This document shows, one piece after another, positions 6,809 to 12,545 of a stretch of 28,883 nt of DNA. The stretch comes from a virus: the IMG/VR virus record IMGVR_UViG_3300036832_001341, positions 1-28,883 of that record; one strand, given 5' to 3'. The notes below the pieces were generated by a model. That model was not told the origin of the DNA. It ran no database searches and saw only the letters and a list, made by a program, of their open reading frames with translations. Made by a program: the position numbers and the translations under genes. Position 1 is the first letter of the stretch. Each line of letters opens with the position of its first letter.

Positions 6809-7036
6809 CTAGTCCGTTGTCCCGTGCGCCAGCGGGTTGGCGAGCTTGTGGATCGCGTCGATGGTCTCCGGGAATATCCGGTCGAACTCTGAGCCGCCGT
6901 AGGCGTCCGCGAAACCCAGAGCGTCGAGGGCGCGCCACAGATCTCTGGCAGCCTCGACCAGGGTCTCGGCCTGCTCCACGGTGATCCCGCGACGAGCGGC
7001 AATCTCCACCGCCACGATGTCGGGCTCGGCCGTCAT
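6809..7036 (-). CDS. Hypothetical helical protein (75 aa)
   Basis: I do not recognise this protein. It is predicted mostly helical (VAVEIAARRGITVEQAETLVEAARDLWRAL in two helices), then FDRIFPETIDAIHKLAN. ATG at 7036 overlaps the upstream TGA (ATGA). A 15-nt gap with GAGGAGG follows before the next gene. Confidence 0.65.
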   Translation of the reverse strand: MTAEPDIVAVEIAARRGITVEQAETLVEAARDLWRALDALGFADAYGGSEFDRIFPETIDAIHKLANPLAHGTTD

Positions 7037-7200
7037 GCCGTCACCCCGCGAGCTTCCGCGACCGCTTCCGCGATGCGGGGATAGCCGTTCGCCCGCAGGA
7101 GCGCGGCCTGCTCGGCAGCGGCCACCCCCGTGGAGCGAATCGTCTCCAGATTGCTACGCACCATCCACTGCTCGTAGGGCGACAATGTCTCGTAGGTCAT
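7033..7200 (-). CDS. Hypothetical helical protein (55 aa)
   Basis: A small helical protein (SPYEQWMVRSNLETIRST, then AAEQAALLRANGYPRIAEAVAEA). I do not recognise it. The start at 7200 overlaps the upstream TGA (ATGA), and the end overlaps the next gene the same way, so three genes in a row are coupled. Confidence 0.65.
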   Translation of the reverse strand: MTYETLSPYEQWMVRSNLETIRSTGVAAAEQAALLRANGYPRIAEAVAEARGVTA

Positions 7201-7508
7201 GCCGCTTCCCCCCACGCCCCGTTGCGGAAGCAGCTCGCGCGGTAGGCCACCTCGCCGACTTCCTCGCAGTAGACGCCGCGCTGCTCGCCCTTGATCCAGG
7301 TCTTGGTGCCGCGCGTGAAGACGCGCCTCACGACGTAGTCATCGCCCCAGTCGTAGTCGACGGTCACGCTGTACCCGGCTCCGACCTTCAGGGTGACGCC
7401 GGTATCGCGGCGTTCGATCCTGCCGCCGCTGATGGCCAGGATGTTCATTCGGCCGATCTGCGCGAGCAGCGTCTGTGTGTCGCACTCGCGAAAGGTCTCT
7501 GTGGTCAT
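7197..7508 (-). CDS. Conserved phage protein of unknown function (103 aa)
   Basis: The segment IGRMNILAISGGRI, then GVTLKVGAGYSVTVDY and YVVRRVFTRGTKTW, is a pattern I recognise from widespread small phage proteins without a known role. It is beta-rich, with a late conserved-looking tract VGEVAYRASCFRNGAWG. It is the first gene after the 7.56 kb promoter, and the start is fixed by an exact start-associated sequence six bases upstream. The strong promoter-leader cassette suggests a well-expressed product. Confidence 0.8.
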   Translation of the reverse strand: MTTETFRECDTQTLLAQIGRMNILAISGGRIERRDTGVTLKVGAGYSVTVDYDWGDDYVVRRVFTRGTKTWIKGEQRGVYCEEVGEVAYRASCFRNGAWGEAA

Positions 7509-7514
7509 TGCTGT

Positions 7515-7526
7515 CTCCTCGGTCGG
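7515..7526 (-). promoter_or_regulatory. Start-associated sequence CCGACCGAGGAG (exact)
   Basis: An exact copy six bases before the ATG at 7508. Confidence 0.85.
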
Positions 7527-7555
7527 GGGAGCGGCTCTCTTCTGGCCGCACCTAC

Positions 7556-7578
7556 ATTGTAGCACAGATCGTGTGCTA
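7556..7578 (-). promoter_or_regulatory. Extended -10 promoter with palindromic operator (copy 3)
   Basis: The palindrome TAGCACAGATCGTGTGCTA (7560-7578) overlaps the minus-strand -10 TACAAT (7561-7556) preceded by TGC. The first transcribed bases contain TGCGGCC (7550-7544), five bases after the -10, as at copies 7 and 9. No -35 box is evident. Confidence 0.85.
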
Positions 7579-7588
7579 AGGATCTTCC

Positions 7589-7641
7589 TGGCGCGCGCAG
7601 TGGCGGTACCCGTGGGCCCGCTATTAGCGCTGCGCGCGCCA
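7589..7641 (-). terminator. 12-bp inverted repeat just after a stop codon; possible terminator
   Basis: TGGCGCGCGCAG (7589-7600) and its exact complement CTGCGCGCGCCA (7630-7641) can pair with a 29-nt loop that itself has self-complementary parts. It starts four bases after the stop of the 7646-7918 gene and ends eleven bases before the palindrome of the next promoter. There is no T-run on the minus strand, so intrinsic termination is uncertain; it may instead stabilise the 3' end. Confidence 0.5.
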
Positions 7642-7645
7642 AGTC

Positions 7646-7918
7646 TCAGGCGGCCCGGCCCGCGGCTCCCAGGTGCGGGCAGAGCAACTCATCGAGCGTC
7701 GGCACAAACCGGTCGTCGCGCCTGGGTAGCTCGAAATAGCCAGCGGTCTCCACGCCACTGCCGTCGAGCTTGCACCGCCCGAGCAGGTCGACGCGGATGC
7801 CGTCGGCCGTCGTGGCCAGCAGGTAGTGGTAGCCCCATCGGGTTTCGATGACGACGTGATCCTCGCCGGATGTCGCCGCCATCGCGGCCAGATTGCTTAG
7901 CGCCCGTGTAGTCATCAC
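7646..7918 (-). CDS. Hypothetical protein (90 aa)
   Basis: I do not recognise this protein. It has a helical start (ALSNLAAMAATSG) and then strands (HVVIETRWGYHYLLATT, then GIRVDLLGRCKL). The start is GTG at 7918 (GTGA overlap) or the adjacent ATG at 7915. It is the last gene of its operon; a hairpin follows the stop. Confidence 0.65.
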   Translation of the reverse strand: MMTTRALSNLAAMAATSGEDHVVIETRWGYHYLLATTADGIRVDLLGRCKLDGSGVETAGYFELPRRDDRFVPTLDELLCPHLGAAGRAA

Positions 7919-8340
7919 GCATCGGCCTCCGGGTCGAAGAAGCGCGCCACGCGCGGGTCGTCGCGCACCGTGTCGAAGTGGGCCTGGGCCTCTTCGAAGG
8001 CCGCGCGCAGGCCCTTCTCGCTGTAGCGCGCAACCGGCTCAGAGCGCCACAGGCCGAGACCCTTGAACAGCATGAAGCCGCGAGCTGTGCCGATCCGCTG
8101 GCCGTCGCTGCCGGTGATCTCCTCCTCGGTCTCGCGGGTGATCGACGACTCGTAGCCGCGGGCGTCGGTCCGGCCCGAGAAGTAGTTCATGCCGCCCTTG
8201 TTGTAACGGACGGTGAGGGTCGCGTAGGTGCGTCGCTCACGGCCCATCGAGCCCTCGTTGTCGGTCGCGATCAGGTGGTCTACGGTGAACTTGCGTGCGC
8301 CCTTGTTGAAGGTGATGCGCGGTTCGGTGGTGGTGGTCAT
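7915..8340 (-). CDS. Hypothetical protein (141 aa)
   Basis: I do not recognise this protein. The first half is beta-rich (PRITFNKGARKFTVDHLIA, then RTYATLTVRYNKGGMNYFSG), the second half helical (RYSEKGLRAAFEEAQAHFDT), suggesting a single alpha/beta domain. The start at 8340 is defined by an exact start-associated sequence five bases upstream in the 20-nt gap behind the preceding gene. Confidence 0.7.
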   Translation of the reverse strand: MTTTTEPRITFNKGARKFTVDHLIATDNEGSMGRERRTYATLTVRYNKGGMNYFSGRTDARGYESSITRETEEEITGSDGQRIGTARGFMLFKGLGLWRSEPVARYSEKGLRAAFEEAQAHFDTVRDDPRVARFFDPEADA

Positions 8341-8345
8341 CGGGT

Positions 8346-8357
8346 CTCCTCGGTCGG
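8346..8357 (-). promoter_or_regulatory. Start-associated sequence CCGACCGAGGAG (exact)
   Basis: An exact copy five bases before the ATG at 8340. It lies in a 20-nt intergenic gap, the one gap between co-directional genes that holds this element without an adjacent promoter palindrome. Confidence 0.85.
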
Positions 8358-8360
8358 GTG

Positions 8361-8636
8361 TCATGTGCGTTTCCGGTAGTCGCGTTTGGCCTCGCCCTCG
8401 TTGCGGGTGTAGTGGCCCCAGACGAGCATCGAGTGCCCATCGACGTGCAGGCAGGCGACGTGCGTTCCGTGCTCGTCGGGCGTGAAGGGACCGGTGGTCC
8501 GCCGCCAGCGCACGACGTAGCGGTTCTCGTCGGCGCTCTCGTCCTTGAGCCTGAACTCGATCAGCTCAGCGCCGAGCAGCCGGTCGCGCGCCAGGTCAGA
8601 CAGGCGCGTGGTGGTGGTCGTAAGCGTCAGGTCCAT
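8361..8636 (-). CDS. Hypothetical protein (91 aa)
   Basis: I do not recognise this protein. It starts with a Thr-rich strand (DLTLTTTTTRLSDLARDRLLG) and has ENRYVVRWRRTTGPF and SMLVWGHYTRN, consistent with a beta-sheet with few helices. Two ATGs are possible: 8639 (ATGA overlap) and 8636 (TGATG). The second is preferred because it stands five bases behind the start-associated sequence, the usual spacing here. Confidence 0.7.
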   Translation of the reverse strand: MDLTLTTTTTRLSDLARDRLLGAELIEFRLKDESADENRYVVRWRRTTGPFTPDEHGTHVACLHVDGHSMLVWGHYTRNEGEAKRDYRKRT

Positions 8637-9034
8637 CATGTCTCCTCGGTCGGGGGGTAGGCGAGTGCCATCGACAGCACGCCGATCTGTCGCGCGATCT
8701 CGCGCTTGGCCAGCCGCCGGTACTTGCGCCCGGGTGCGATCTTGATGCCGCGCGCCCGGGCCCAGCGCGAGCCCTCAAGCGTGCGCTCGCCAGTGTCCTG
8801 GTCAAGGCTCAGGCCGGTCGTCTCACGCGCGAAGTCGAGCAGCACAGTCGCGATGCCCTCGCCGCGCAGGAAGTCCGGCACATACACCAGCTCGATCGTG
8901 TTCGTCACGTCGTCGATCGTCAGCCAGCCGAGGTTGATGCCCCGCTGGTAGGCGGCGAACACGCGCGTGGTCGTGAAGTCGAGCCCCTCGATCTCGTGGA
9001 GCGTCACCTGGTCGATCTGCTTGGCGGCGGCCAT
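8636..9034 (-). CDS. Possible GNAT-like acetyltransferase (132 aa)
   Basis: A strand pair (GWLTIDDVTNTIELVYV) leads into PDFLRGEGIATVLLDFARE. RGEGIA (residues 57-62) matches the R/Q-x-x-G-x-G/A acetyl-CoA pyrophosphate-binding loop of GNAT enzymes, and the helix ATVLLDFA follows in the expected place. The C-terminal RTLEGSRWARARG resembles a tract seen in short phage GNAT-like proteins. The first GNAT strands are poorly matched, so a degenerate or specialised member is likely; substrate unknown. The C-terminus ends PPTEET because of the overlapped start-associated sequence. Confidence 0.6.
   Translation of the reverse strand: MAAAKQIDQVTLHEIEGLDFTTTRVFAAYQRGINLGWLTIDDVTNTIELVYVPDFLRGEGIATVLLDFARETTGLSLDQDTGERTLEGSRWARARGIKIAPGRKYRRLAKREIARQIGVLSMALAYPPTEET
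8642..8653 (-). promoter_or_regulatory. Start-associated sequence CCGACCGAGGAG (exact)
   Basis: An exact copy inside the 3' end of the preceding gene, read there as Pro-Thr-Glu-Glu. The spacing (5 nt) favours ATG 8636 over ATG 8639. Confidence 0.85.
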
Positions 9035-9252
9035 CAGTCGGCCCTCGCCGCCAGCGCCTGGCGCACACGGTTGAAGCCGCCGTCGTAGACGCGGTTGTGG
9101 TCGACGATGATGGTCTCGCCGTAGTACAGCGAGCCCTCGTGCGTCGGCCGGACGCGGACGCCGAAGATGTTCACGTCGAGCACCTCGCACGGCCAGACGC
9201 CGGACGCCTGGCCCTCGTCCAGCCACCAGCGGCCCTCGATCGGCTCGATCAT
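9034..9252 (-). CDS. Small beta-rich protein (72 aa)
   Basis: I do not recognise this protein. It has the pattern GRWWLDEGQ, WPCEVLDVNIFGVRVRP, EGSLYYGETIIVDH and VYDGGFNRV, compatible with a small barrel. THEGSLYYGE recalls THEGGGYYWG in the 4028-4246 protein. TGATG overlap with the next gene; its own ATG at 9252 overlaps the upstream TGA (ATGA). Confidence 0.65.
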   Translation of the reverse strand: MIEPIEGRWWLDEGQASGVWPCEVLDVNIFGVRVRPTHEGSLYYGETIIVDHNRVYDGGFNRVRQALAARAD

Positions 9253-9401
9253 CGCTTCACCTCGGCCTCTTCCAGGCGGATCAGGCGATCGAGGACGACC
9301 GCCATCATCGGCCCTTCGGCCACCGGCGATGGCCCGTGCGGTGTTTGGCGCACGAGGCGCGTAGCGTGAGCGATCAGCTCTTGTAGGCGCTCCTCGGTCA
9401 T
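9249..9401 (-). CDS. Hypothetical helical protein (50 aa)
   Basis: A short helical protein beginning MTEERLQELIAHATRL and ending VVLDRLIRLEEAEVKR. GGAGG lies just before the ATG at 9401, which overlaps the upstream TGA (ATGA). Function unknown. Confidence 0.6.
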   Translation of the reverse strand: MTEERLQELIAHATRLVRQTPHGPSPVAEGPMMAVVLDRLIRLEEAEVKR

Positions 9402-9580
9402 CGTGCCTCCTCGAACTCGATCTCGGCGGGCTCCAGCTTCTTCTCCAGCTTCTCCGCGCAGCGCGCGCAGGAGAGGTACAGGCCGAGGATCGGGTGGCGG
9501 CAGACGCCTTCGGCCGCGTCCTCGCACTTGGCGAACGCCTGGCAGGCCACGTTGTCGCTGGCCTCAAGGATCTTGGTCAT
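9398..9580 (-). CDS. Small Cys-rich zinc-binding protein (60 aa)
   Basis: Cysteines at 13, 19, 27, 38 and 41 plus H29 (VACQAFAKCE, GVCRHP, LSCARCAEKLE) form a likely treble-clef or knuckle, followed by an acidic helix. It is the first gene after the 9.62 kb promoter, with an exact start-associated sequence four bases upstream. Function unknown. Confidence 0.7.
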   Translation of the reverse strand: MTKILEASDNVACQAFAKCEDAAEGVCRHPILGLYLSCARCAEKLEKKLEPAEIEFEEAR

Positions 9581-9584
9581 CTCG

Positions 9585-9596
9585 CTCCTCGGTCGG
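9585..9596 (-). promoter_or_regulatory. Start-associated sequence CCGACCGAGGAG (exact)
   Basis: An exact copy four bases before the ATG at 9580. Confidence 0.85.
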
Positions 9597-9613
9597 TTTC
9601 TGCTTACAGCTTC

Positions 9614-9636
9614 ATTGTAGCACACATCGTGCGCTA
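9614..9636 (-). promoter_or_regulatory. Extended -10 promoter with palindromic operator (copy 4)
   Basis: The palindrome TAGCACACATCGTGCGCTA (9618-9636) overlaps the minus-strand -10 TACAAT (9619-9614) preceded by TGC. The outer bases 9636-9634 are the TAG stop codon of the preceding gene. Confidence 0.85.
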
Positions 9637-9843
9637 TGTCTCGCTCCGCGCGGGACGGTTCTCCTGGTCGTCGAGCCACGCCTCGTAGTCCGCCGGAATG
9701 TCTTCGACAAGCGCAAGCTGTCCGTTGCTGACGACGAAGCGGCGCACCAACTCGCGCGACGCCAGACCTGGCTCGCCGTAGCGGTGCGCCAGCGCCCGGC
9801 GCTGGTAATCGCTCACTTCGATCGTGCCGAGCGCGACCTTCAT
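9634..9843 (-). CDS. Hypothetical protein (69 aa)
   Basis: I do not recognise this protein. It begins with a strand (KVALGTIEVSDYQRRALAHRYG) and continues RELVRRFVVSNGQLALVEDI, then an acidic tail (DYEAWLDDQEN). ATG at 9843 overlaps the upstream TGA (ATGA). Its TAG stop is the outer end of the next operator palindrome. Confidence 0.7.
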   Translation of the reverse strand: MKVALGTIEVSDYQRRALAHRYGEPGLASRELVRRFVVSNGQLALVEDIPADYEAWLDDQENRPARSET

Positions 9844-10196
9844 GCCCAGTCCCTCGCGGCAGCCGCTTCGAACTCCTCGCGGGAGATCTCCTCGACGGCG
9901 TCCAGCGGCACGTAGCCCGGCTCGCCGCGCGGCTCCATCACGCTGTGGTTCCAGGCGAAGAACGCCCGGCGGCGCTGCCACACCTCGGGATCCAGCGCGC
10001 GATCCTCTGGGTACTCGGACTGGTAGCTGTAGCCGTAGATCCAGATCGCCTGCGCGGGCGACAGGTCCACGAAGATCGTGTTGTCGCGCTCGTGCTGCGG
10101 CTGGGGGTTGCCGCCGTAGCGCCGCCTGAAGAACAGGGGCTGCCCCTCGTCGGCAAACGGCGCGTAGGGCTCGCGCTCGTAGGTGAACTCGGGCAA
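9840..10196 (-). CDS. Hypothetical protein (118 aa)
   Basis: I do not recognise this protein. It is rich in aromatic residues (FADEGQPLFFRRRYGGNPQ, TIFVDLSPAQAIWIYGYSY, RRRAFFAWNH). The start is uncertain: TTG at 10196, five bases after the upstream stop, fits the tight gene spacing but has no clear ribosome binding site; an overlapping GTG further upstream is possible. Confidence 0.65.
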   Translation of the reverse strand: MPEFTYEREPYAPFADEGQPLFFRRRYGGNPQPQHERDNTIFVDLSPAQAIWIYGYSYQSEYPEDRALDPEVWQRRRAFFAWNHSVMEPRGEPGYVPLDAVEEISREEFEAAAARDWA

Positions 10197-10200
10197 GGGA

Positions 10201-10470
10201 TCAGCCCCAACAGGTGGGGCAGGTGCAATGAGCCCGGCCACCGCTGCGGCACTGCATGCCGGGCCGGTGGCGGGGCATGAACGGGTCAAGCGTCGGGTGC
10301 GCCGGGATCGCCCGGCACTGCTCGCAGCTCGGGTCATAGATCCCCAGCGCCGCGAAGCGCTCCAGGCGCTCCAGGCGCGTCTCGCTCGCGCCGAACGGCG
10401 AGATCGCGAACACGGTCTGCACGCCGTCCTTGTCGAAGCGCTCGACGGTCTTGTCAATCAGTGGTGGCAT
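10201..10470 (-). CDS. Cys-rich zinc-binding protein (89 aa)
   Basis: After a strand-helix N-terminus (DGVQTVFAISPFGASETRLE), the second half carries C49-x2-C52, C74, H81, C82, C84 and C87 (SCEQCRAIPAH, MQCRSGG, HCTCPTCWG), enough for one or two zinc ions. Family unknown. The start at 10470 is fixed by an exact start-associated sequence four bases upstream, which lies inside the preceding gene. Confidence 0.75.
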   Translation of the reverse strand: MPPLIDKTVERFDKDGVQTVFAISPFGASETRLERLERFAALGIYDPSCEQCRAIPAHPTLDPFMPRHRPGMQCRSGGRAHCTCPTCWG

Positions 10471-11083
10471 CGTTCTCCTCGGTCGGTAGGTACAGCCCAC
10501 GTGGGTTGCGGTCGGTCACCATGCCGACGATGTCGATCGGCACGTAGCCCCTCAGGGTCTGGTTGGGGATCGTCGGGTGCGGGGTCTCGCAGATCGCGTC
10601 GATGATCTCAGCAGCGGGCCAGCCCTCGACCGGCGCGTGCGCGAGCATGACCCAGCCCTCGCGATCGAGCGGGCCCAGCAGCTCCAGGAAGCCTCTGGCG
10701 GTCCGGGAGAACGGCTTGCGCGGGGTCAGCTCGACCACCGGTCCGGTCGCCTCGTCGGGCCTGCCCCAGTTCCAGATCGAGCCCTTGCCGAACGGCGTGT
10801 GCCTACCGTCGCGGTAAGTGCCGACCCAGACGCCCTCGACGCTCTCGTCGTAGCTCCAGAGGGTCGGGTCGACGATCACCGCGCCGTCGTCGTAGCAGTC
10901 GTCGCCGAGCACTAGCCAGGAGTGCTGGCCGCCCACGCCCGCGCAGCCGCCGCGCGCGACCCGGCACGCGCCGAAGCGCCCGGACCGCACCAGCTCCAGC
11001 GACGCGGCATGGCACTGGCCGCCCCATTCCTCCAGGGGTGCCAGCACCTCGACGGCGACGTCGGCCAGCTCAGAACGCGTCAT
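10454..11083 (-). CDS. Papain- or transglutaminase-like protein with C-H-D triad (209 aa)
   Basis: Three motifs occur in the order expected of a papain-like or transglutaminase-like fold: C24 in WGGQCHAASLELV at the start of a helix, H54 in GVGGQHSWLVLG and D72 in AVIVDPTLWSYD. Aromatic strands follow (GVWVGTY, SIWNWGRP). I know this arrangement from unannotated actinobacteriophage proteins. It could be a peptidase, amidase or acyl-transfer enzyme; substrate unknown and activity unproven. It overlaps the upstream gene by 14 nt and the downstream gene by 17 nt. Confidence 0.65.
   Translation of the reverse strand: MTRSELADVAVEVLAPLEEWGGQCHAASLELVRSGRFGACRVARGGCAGVGGQHSWLVLGDDCYDDGAVIVDPTLWSYDESVEGVWVGTYRDGRHTPFGKGSIWNWGRPDEATGPVVELTPRKPFSRTARGFLELLGPLDREGWVMLAHAPVEGWPAAEIIDAICETPHPTIPNQTLRGYVPIDIVGMVTDRNPRGLYLPTEENDATTD
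10475..10486 (-). promoter_or_regulatory. Start-associated sequence CCGACCGAGGAG (exact)
   Basis: An exact copy four bases before the ATG at 10470, inside the preceding gene, where it is read as Pro-Thr-Glu-Glu (YLPTEEND). Confidence 0.85.
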
Positions 11084-11471
11084 CGGCTCGGTGGGTGATC
11101 GTCGCAGGCTTGGGCGGCAGAGCGCGGTCCAGCTTGGCGAACGCTTCCTGCACCTCCTCGATGTCGTACATGCCCGACCCGGCGCGCCACATCTCAACGA
11201 CGTCGCGCGCGAGCGCCTGGAGCCTCTCCAGCTCGCTCTCCTCGGGATCGGTCGGCAGCTCGACGTCCCCGGCCAGGAGCGCCTCGCGCAGCTCGTGCAG
11301 CGCGTTGCGGTAGCCCCTCGCTGCGGTCGCGCGCGCCCTCGCGCCCCCTAGATGCTGGAGGTAGCCCGGCCCCTTGCGCTGCTCGATCCGGCGCGCGTCA
11401 GACATCGCCTCGCTCTGGATGCGCGCGGTGTTCTCCAGCTCGGTCTGGATGTACTCGTCAAGCAACATCAC
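11070..11471 (-). CDS. Helical protein (133 aa)
   Basis: Almost entirely helical and charged (LDEYIQTELENTARIQSEAM, then RGYRNALHELREALLAG, then ERLQALARDVVEMWRAG, then IEEVQEAFAKLDRAL), with coiled-coil potential. Family unknown. The start is GTG at 11471 (GTGA overlap) or the adjacent ATG at 11468. Confidence 0.7.
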   Translation of the reverse strand: MMLLDEYIQTELENTARIQSEAMSDARRIEQRKGPGYLQHLGGARARATAARGYRNALHELREALLAGDVELPTDPEESELERLQALARDVVEMWRAGSGMYDIEEVQEAFAKLDRALPPKPATITHRADDAF

Positions 11472-11755
11472 GTCACCCGGATCCTGGCGCGGAACGCAGC
11501 CGAGCGCGCCTCGCGTGCCTCAGCGGCCTTGTCGCGCACCGGGGCGGTGCGGCCGGTCTTGACCAGCGACGCCTTGCTTACGAGACCGATGAAGTCACCC
11601 TCGACAGTCTGGGTGTAGACCATGCCGAAGGTCCCGTTCTTCGGGCAGCCGACCGGCTGGATCATCTGCACCTCGCGTCCGGCGAAGGCCGTCACGCGCT
11701 TATCGGTGCGGTCCATCAGGCCCGCTGGCTCAAGTCTGAATACGGCTCGGTTCAT
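11468..11755 (-). CDS. Small beta-barrel-like protein (95 aa)
   Basis: The strand pattern FRLEPAGLM, TAFAGREVQMIQPVG, GTFGMVYTQT, DFIGLVSKASLV suggests an SH3-like barrel, followed by a basic helix (KAAEAREARSAAFRARI). Function unknown. ATG at 11755 has GAGGAGGAG upstream and overlaps the preceding TGA (ATGA). Confidence 0.65.
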   Translation of the reverse strand: MNRAVFRLEPAGLMDRTDKRVTAFAGREVQMIQPVGCPKNGTFGMVYTQTVEGDFIGLVSKASLVKTGRTAPVRDKAAEAREARSAAFRARIRVT

Positions 11756-11979
11756 CGCTCCTCCTCTTGTTTGTCGATCAGCTCGACCGGCGTGTCGGGA
11801 TCGACGTACCGGTTGATCTGGCGGATGCCTCGGGTCGAGATCTCAAGCCTCGCCAGTCGCACGTTGCCGCCCTCGTAGGGCCGGGTCATGTGGCCGACGG
11901 CGTCGTACAGGGTGCGGCCGCCAACGACGCGCACGTAGCGCGGTCCGTCGTAGCCGATCGGGTCAAACGCTGTGGTCAC
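11752..11979 (-). CDS. Hypothetical protein (75 aa)
   Basis: I do not recognise this protein. It is strand-rich (RYVRVVGGRTLYDAVG, NVRLARLEISTRGIRQI) with an acidic end. GTG at 11979 overlaps the upstream TGA (GTGA); a weak relative of the start-associated sequence (GGGGCCGAGGAG, 11996-11985) precedes it. Confidence 0.65.
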   Translation of the reverse strand: MTTAFDPIGYDGPRYVRVVGGRTLYDAVGHMTRPYEGGNVRLARLEISTRGIRQINRYVDPDTPVELIDKQEEER

Positions 11980-12137
11980 TGCTGCTCCTCGGCCCCGCCG
12001 AACATCTTGCGCGTCGTCTCGGCCGTCACCTCGTCGTAGGCGTCCCGCGCGATCCGCGCCATGTCCCTGCCGGTGAACACAACACCGTCGGCCATCGCCT
12101 CTTTGACGACCTCTTTGATGCGATCCTCGTAAGTCAC
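11976..12137 (-). CDS. Hypothetical helical protein (53 aa)
   Basis: A small helical protein (YEDRIKEVVKEAMADG, then GRDMARIARDAYDEVTAET). Family unknown. GTG at 12137 lies five bases behind a start-associated sequence and overlaps the upstream TGA (GTGA). It is served both by readthrough of the upstream genes and by the promoter at 12.17 kb, which lies within the upstream gene. Confidence 0.65.
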   Translation of the reverse strand: MTYEDRIKEVVKEAMADGVVFTGRDMARIARDAYDEVTAETTRKMFGGAEEQQ

Positions 12138-12358
12138 TGTGTCTCCTCGGTCGTTTCCTTCACCCCTGAGGATAGCACACATCGTGCGCTCCAGGCCTGG
12201 TCCATCGCCGACCAGGGGGTACGCCCCTCGGCGGCCAGGTAGCCGCCGCCGGGATGCTCGACGTAGGCGCGGTAGCGCTGGCCGCGCTTGACCACCCAGC
12301 CGACCACCCGGCCGTCGGCCTCGATGTGGCGGCGGCGGCGGAGTACCGGCTCAGTCAT
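12134..12358 (-). CDS. Hypothetical protein (74 aa)
   Basis: The N-terminal part is basic and strandy (RRRRHIEADGRVVGWVVKRG, YRAYVEHPGGGYLAAEG) and resembles the short wing-like repeats of phage integrase-arm or AP2-like modules, but the match is weak. The last 20 codons run through an operator palindrome, the -10 element and a start-associated sequence (ending KETTEETQ), so the C-terminus is probably unconstrained. It overlaps the upstream gene by 8 nt. Confidence 0.65.
   Translation of the reverse strand: MTEPVLRRRRHIEADGRVVGWVVKRGQRYRAYVEHPGGGYLAAEGRTPWSAMDQAWSARCVLSSGVKETTEETQ
12143..12154 (-). promoter_or_regulatory. Start-associated sequence (one mismatch)
   Basis: ACGACCGAGGAG, five bases before the GTG at 12137, inside the preceding gene, where it is read as Thr-Thr-Glu-Glu. 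Confidence 0.8.
12169..12191 (-). promoter_or_regulatory. Extended -10 promoter with palindromic operator (copy 5), inside a gene
   Basis: The palindrome TAGCACACATCGTGCGCTC (12173-12191) overlaps the minus-strand -10 TATCCT (12174-12169) preceded by TGC. Unlike the other copies it lies wholly inside a coding region, the C-terminal 20 codons of the 12134-12358 gene. Confidence 0.75.
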
Positions 12359-12545
12359 CCTCAGGGTCGATGCCGTTGGCCTTGGCGCGCTTGAGGCACG
12401 CCTTGCAGGTCACGGCTTCGGTGGTGGTGAACGCGCCGCTGACGGCGCGCCCAGAGCAGTACAGGATCGTGTAGAAGCGCGCTCGCTTGGCGGGCTCGCC
12501 AAGGTGCACCTTCCCAGCGCCGTAGTTGGCCCAGTAGCGGGTCAT
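12351..12545 (-). CDS. Small zinc-binding protein (64 aa)
   Basis: Candidate ligands are H14, C30, C47 and C50 (GKVHLGE, ILYCSGRAV, VTCKACLKRA), laid out like a short zinc ribbon whose last pair opens a helix. This pattern (R-x-H-L ... C-G/S ... C-x-x-C-L-K) is one I know from small phage proteins of unknown role. ATG at 12545 overlaps the upstream TGA (TGATG). Confidence 0.75.
   Translation of the reverse strand: MTRYWANYGAGKVHLGEPAKRARFYTILYCSGRAVSGAFTTTEAVTCKACLKRAKANGIDPEDD

Noticed and set aside
8116-8130. ACCGAGGAGGAG inside the 7915-8340 gene
   Set aside because: It encodes part of an acidic run and is not near any start codon.
9385-9400. GACCGAGGAGCG after ATG 9401 as a further start-associated sequence
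   Set aside because: It lies inside the gene as codons 2-5 (Thr-Glu-Glu-Arg), and no start codon follows at the usual spacing.
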